Of a stretch of 64,000 bases of DNA, positions 60,801 to 64,000 are shown one piece after another. The stretch lies in assembly GCA_028571685.1 (NCBI GenBank), contig CM053140.1, positions 29,741,501-29,805,500 on the forward strand. Direction: 5' to 3'. A model generated the notes under the pieces. It was given only the letters and a program-made list of their open reading frames with translations, did not search any database and was not told where the DNA came from. The position numbers and the translations under genes are program-made. Source of the stretch: Heterohyrax brucei (lineage: Eukaryota > Chordata > Mammalia > Hyracoidea > Procaviidae). The first letter of the stretch is position 1. Each line of letters starts with the position of its first letter.

Positions 60801-63380
60801 GGCACGGCCCATGCAGGGAGCGGGTCCTCCTGTGGGGAGAGGGCAGGTGAGTCAGCCAGAGAGACAGGTAGCGCAAGGGCAGGCTAGCAAGGACCGCTCC
60901 AGACAGGCAGCAGGCGGAATCTAAGAACGTTCTATTTCTAATGGTTTCAACCCCGTTGTTGCCCAAGCTGCAGAAGAGGTTCTCAAGGTTCCACCAGCTC
61001 ACCAGATCTCCTTGTGGCACTCACTGCCGCATTTGCAGAAACCCAGCCGAGTCCCTGAGATGAGCCAGAGAACCAGAAGCTGGTTGGCTTCTCAGGACAG
61101 TGACGCCCATCAGGAGGTGGGGTCTGGCTGCCCAGAGAACAAGGAAGACACCTGGAGTGAAGCCTGGGTTTTGAATTGGTGACAAGTACCTCGGTAATTC
61201 TATGTGAGGCCCTGCCCTCCATCTACACTTGGAAATTGTGACATTAGAAGAAGTCCCCAAATAATCTAGATTAAAATCTTAACAAAAAAATCTACTCTCA
61301 ATCATATGGCTGAAGGGTTGATTTTCCAGTAACTAAGCAGTGACCTACCACAACTGATTACCAAAGGCAGGGGCTGCTACTGCCAGGGACACAGTAACCC
61401 TCAGCCTCCTCTCCTAGCTCCCATGACAAGGTGACTCTGGGCTGCTCCCACCATCCATGTGGAGTCACAGGCCACACAACAGGGTTTCTGGATAAAAGCA
61501 CCACCAGGCTTGTTTAGTAAGAACTCTAATCAGGAGCCTCCAAGATGCCTGAAAATGCACTCTGGGGACTGCAGAGAACACTACACCTCCCCACGTGGGG
61601 GCTGATGGGTCACCCCCTGCCCTCAGGACATGCTGCAAGACATGCCTGCCCAGCTCCATGACTGATTCCACATTCTTAAACAGAAATGTGTGACATGCCA
61701 AAAACAAACCCACACTCAGAACCAAAAGTTAATTCTGCCAGGAAAATGCCATCACTGCCCTGAGGTAGCCTGAAGGAGGAGGAGGGGACAGGAAACCTGA
61801 CATGATAACACATCCAGGGAGTTGTGCCTGAGCTACCAAGCACATGGCCAGAGGCTCCTCAGCCCCCCACTACGTCAGGGGCCATGTGGCTCTCCCTCCC
61901 ACTGGCTGAGACCACTCACTCTTTACACAACTTTTTACCAAAGCAGGTAGACATTTCCCAGACGTGACCCTTATCCTGGGGACACAGCAACAGTCCGCAT
62001 GCTTCCTCTCAGCCCACTCCTTATGGTCCTTGGGTCAGAGGACATCCCAGTGTAGCCCTAGCTCTGGGCCCAACAGGCAGTCTCACACTGTTGTCCACAC
62101 CATGGCTTGTAGCGTGGTGGGAAGGCAGGCTGGGCCAGGAAAAAGCAGCTCACCCATAAGTCCAGCCCAAGCGTACAAGATGATGTGAGGTGCTGTTACG
62201 GATTGAACTATGTCCTTCCCCCCTAACAATGTCTATCAGTTTGGCTCAGCCATGAGTCCCATGTGTGGTTTATGCTGCCCCTACAAGTGCAGTGAGACAG
62301 ACTGGGTGGTAGCTATATCGGTTAAGGTGGGACTTAGTCGACAAACCTGATTGTGTTGAGGTCATCTCTTGCGAGATAAAAGGAAATGGAAGTGAGCAGA
62401 GGTTTGGGAAATGCATACCACCAAGAGAGCACACCTGAGGTCCCTGCACCAGGCTGTTCCCATATTGAATTTGGACTGTCAGCCTACTGGACTGTGGTAA
62501 CTTCTCACATTGAAGGGACTTATAAATTACTGGACTGTGATACAGTAAAATTTCTCTTTCTGAAGCTATCTACTACTCATGGTATTTTCTGTTAGAGCTA
62601 CTAGTACCATGCAACTGAGACAGGTGCCAACCTACCCTGACCATGTATGGCTACTTCTACCAAGAACAGAGGTACATGAGGCTTCTGCCCCAACCCTTTG
62701 GAGAATGACCTATGACCCTTCACCCCACACATGCATCCTGTACCCATGTGGACCCAACCTGACCCCTCCCCCACATCCACCCCTGTACCCCTGGTTGGAC
62801 TCAATGTGACTCCCCACACCACACACATCAGACTTCGGACTCTCACAGACAGCAGGATTCCAAAGGTGATGTTCTTGGGCTATACAGCTTCCACAGAGCA
62901 CGGCACATTCAGGGTACAAAGCATGTCCTGCTTACAACCACTTCAGTCTGACATGAAACTGATGTGGACTCCAGCTAGGTGGTTGAATTGTAACAGCCCA
63001 TCTGGGAGTGTGTGCTCCCAATGTCGCACAGGCACCCCCACCTCGACCTCTCAGGACAACAGGCCCATCTCTCCACTCCTACATGGACAACACCCTAGCC
63101 CCACCTCTGAGACATTATATTCATCAATATATCTATGCAGATATACTCTTAGTAACAGCACTAATTATATAATGAAATCACAGCAAGGGTGGCCCTCATA
63201 CCTGAACTCCTTGGTGCTCCCTAGGGCAGGGGAAGCCGATAGGCTGCGGGATTTGGCCCGGCCCCGGATGGGGTGGCTGTGGCTCCAGTCCTCGTCCCCA
63301 TGACATGCCGCACAGCGGTACGGGGCCAGGTCCGGGCTCAGCTCCCTGCTCAGGCTGTTCTTCTCCGGCTCCATGGCCAT
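51649..63380 (-). CDS. NADK: NAD kinase, complete coding region
   Basis: Cytosolic NAD kinase phosphorylates NAD+ with ATP to give NADP+, the source of cytosolic NADPH. Eleven coding exons (179, 84, 130, 109, 86, 103, 149, 100, 158, 83 and 169 bases) sum to 1350 = 449 codons plus stop, against 446 in human. The N-terminal regulatory region has Ser44, Ser46 and Ser48 in AKSRSLSAS, the positions reported as Akt sites in human NADK. The catalytic part has GGDGT at 183-187, with the conserved Asp, HLGSLGFL at about 206-213, LNEVVIDR at about 282-289 and STPTGSTAY at 318-326, all family signatures. The segment [15 protein letters not shown] (about 257) is where it differs most from human. The C-terminus ends in a Glu-rich tail. 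Introns hold one SINE (58607) and one LTR (62194). The noncoding first exon and promoter lie beyond the right edge. Confidence 0.97.
52654..52736 (-). CDS. NADK: NADK coding exon 10
   Basis: 83 bp. Acceptor GATCCCAG|ATCACA, donor GACAG|GTGTGT. Encodes [27 protein letters not shown]. Confidence 0.95.
53227..53384 (-). CDS. NADK: NADK coding exon 9
   Basis: 158 bp. Acceptor CCCAGCAG|GTGTGA, donor CTCAAG|GTGAGT. Encodes (G)[39 protein letters not shown] and [13 protein letters not shown]; the substrate-binding TGSTAY motif is intact. Confidence 0.97.
53511..53610 (-). CDS. NADK: NADK coding exon 8
   Basis: 100 bp. Acceptor GTGCCCCTAG|GTCCTG, donor GTGACG|GTGAGT. Encodes [33 protein letters not shown]; includes the conserved NE motif. 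Confidence 0.97.
53888..54036 (-). CDS. NADK: NADK coding exon 7
   Basis: 149 bp. Acceptor GCATTCTAG|GGAATG, donor TACCAG|GTCCGT. Encodes (G)[49 protein letters not shown]. The middle is the most variable part of the catalytic region. Confidence 0.95.
54389..54491 (-). CDS. NADK: NADK coding exon 6
   Basis: 103 bp. Acceptor CCGCCCACAG|GGCAGC, donor GAGG|GTGAGT. Encodes [34 protein letters not shown]. Confidence 0.97.
54492..55798. other. NADK intron 5
   Basis: GC-rich, no repeat or exon recognised. Open frames on both strands at 55146-55638 have no recognisable domain. Confidence 0.4.
55799..55884 (-). CDS. NADK: NADK coding exon 5 (GGDGT motif)
   Basis: 86 bp. Acceptor TTTTCCAG|ATTACG, donor TTCCAG|GTGATG. 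Encodes (D)[28 protein letters not shown]; the GGDG signature of NAD kinases with its catalytic Asp. Confidence 0.98.
56036..56144 (-). CDS. NADK: NADK coding exon 4
   Basis: 109 bp. Acceptor TTGCTTCTAG|GAGAAC, donor GAGAAG|GTGTGT. Encodes [36 protein letters not shown]. Confidence 0.96.
56477..56606 (-). CDS. NADK: NADK coding exon 3
   Basis: 130 bp. Acceptor CTACACAAAG|GCACAT, donor ATGGAG|GTGAGC. Encodes (M)[43 protein letters not shown]. The acceptor has A at -3, weaker than the others, but phase and homology fix it. Confidence 0.95.
56607..60745. other. NADK intron 2
   Basis: About 4.1 kb. One short SINE at 58607. Otherwise GC-rich sequence without recognisable exons or other elements. 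Confidence 0.4.
58607..58745 (+). mobile_element. AfroSINE-type SINE in NADK intron
   Basis: 'gagaccctggttgcatagtg', 'aaaggctggcagttcaaatc', 'gaaactctatggggcagttt', 'gtcatcatgagttgga'. The 3' tail is cut short. Confidence 0.8.
60746..60829 (-). CDS. NADK: NADK coding exon 2
   Basis: 84 bp. Acceptor TCCCCACAG|GAGGAC, donor CATCAT|GTAAGT. Encodes (R)[34 protein letters not shown] is a conserved basic phosphosite-like motif around Ser64. Confidence 0.96.
60830..63201. other. NADK intron 1 of the coding part
   Basis: About 2.4 kb containing one LTR-type repeat (62194-62622). The long open frame at 62731-63303 on the plus strand is antisense to exon 1 and has no recognisable domain. Confidence 0.4.
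62194..62622 (+). mobile_element. Afrotherian LTR with TG...CA ends and 5-bp duplication
   Basis: Begins TGTTACGGATTG, ends GAGACA, flanked by GGTGC at 62189-62193 and again at 62623-62627. Internal 'gagataaaaggaaatggaag', 'cataccaccaagagagcac', 'attgaatttggactgtcagc'. These features are diagnostic of LTR elements and classify the family seen also at 12661, 33168 and 45225. Confidence 0.8.
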
Positions 63381-63420
63381 AGTCAACGGGCAGAGATGTT
63401 GGGCAGAGAAACACGGAAGC
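63202..63420 (-). CDS. NADK: NADK coding exon 1 (start codon at 63380)
   Basis: Coding 63202-63380; possible acceptor TGAATTCAG|GCTTCC gives 40 bases of 5' UTR. ATG at 63380-63378 begins [20 protein letters not shown], which aligns without gaps to the human start MEMEQEK; the next ATG (63374) would delete two residues. Encodes [18 protein letters not shown], then [19 protein letters not shown]. Donor TTCAG|GTATGA. Confidence 0.95.
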
Positions 63421-64000
63421 CTGAATTCATTGAAACAGAGCCAAGTGAATTAACAGATAAATCTAACAATAAAATACACAACTCATTTCAACAAGGAAAC
63501 ACAGTTCAAGTTCAATTCACCAGAAAATAACTGAGAACTCTGACGTCTGCCTGTGGTTTCTGAATGACTTCAGAGAAGCTCAAAGTCAAAGGACAACACA
63601 AATCACTGAGCCACAACGGGTGTTTTCTACCACTAAGTAAGACAAAGGGGTAATCTGTTGAGGGAGGGCCACAGCCAGAAGCAAGTACCCTTGTGGCCTA
63701 AGAACAAGATCAAAACAGTCATAGTACAACCAACATAGCCTGTCTACCACACAGAAGCATGTTCTTAAGCCATTAACTACCTCTTGGTCTTTGACAGACA
63801 GGTATTTAAATAAATACAGAAGCACAGAGGACATGTAACTAACAAGTCTGAGCCAAAAGATAATTACTGACCTCCATGTCTCGCAAACAGTCAATACTTT
63901 TAATCCAGTACGCATGGAACACTGATCAAACCTGACCTATAAGCCTCAAAGAAAGCTTCAAATTCCAGAGAGCAGTTAAAGTGGAGAACCTCCTCTTCTG
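63421..64000. other. NADK 5' intron, right edge
   Basis: No feature recognised; the noncoding first exon is not here or cannot be recognised. Confidence 0.4.

Noticed and set aside
62731-63303. 190-codon plus-strand frame
   Set aside because: Antisense to NADK exon 1 and intron; composition unremarkable and no homology recognised.

Overview
This is vertebrate nuclear DNA from an afrotherian mammal, most likely a paenungulate such as an elephant or a sirenian. The evidence is the repeat content. The window is full of short SINEs that end in a 'gact(t/c)gacggcag(t/c)gggttt'-type tail, longer tRNA-headed SINEs, RTE-type LINE fragments, and L1 3' ends of the kind I associate with afrotherian genomes. 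The genes are ordinary spliced mammalian genes with GT-AG introns. I found no operons, CRISPR arrays, tRNA or rRNA genes.

Three protein-coding genes lie head to tail, all on the minus strand. (1) Positions 611-3601 hold the first four coding exons (164 codons) of CDK11 (CDC2L), with a CpG-rich promoter at about 4.19-4.64 kb; the rest of the gene lies beyond the left edge. (2) SLC35E2 (the SLC35E2A/B orphan solute carrier) has a complete 407-codon reading frame in eight coding exons at 10358-22595. Its 3' UTR probably runs to about 6.1 kb. Its promoter is probably the CpG island at 39.5-41.4 kb, which would make the first intron about 17 kb. (3) NADK (cytosolic NAD kinase) has a complete 449-codon reading frame in eleven coding exons at 51649-63380, with a 3' UTR to about 49.58 kb. 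Its promoter is beyond the right edge. Exon joins were checked by hand: phases match at every junction and every intron has GT and AG ends.

In humans this locus is a segmental duplication (CDK11B-SLC35E2B-CDK11A-SLC35E2A-NADK). Here a single CDK11 and a single SLC35E2 precede NADK, which looks like the unduplicated ancestral arrangement.

The rest is introns and intergenic DNA built largely of nested mobile elements. Several insertion histories can be read from target-site duplications: a mariner derivative inside an L1, a SINE inside an RTE LINE, an L1 inside another L1, and a SINE inside an LTR. The observations I rate most interesting are two fold-back mariner derivatives with arms of about 155 bp, an LTR end that supplies bases of an SLC35E2 splice donor, and a second CpG island (43.3-43.9 kb) with tandem ETS sites that has no assigned gene. 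I found no novel defence or enzymatic system.
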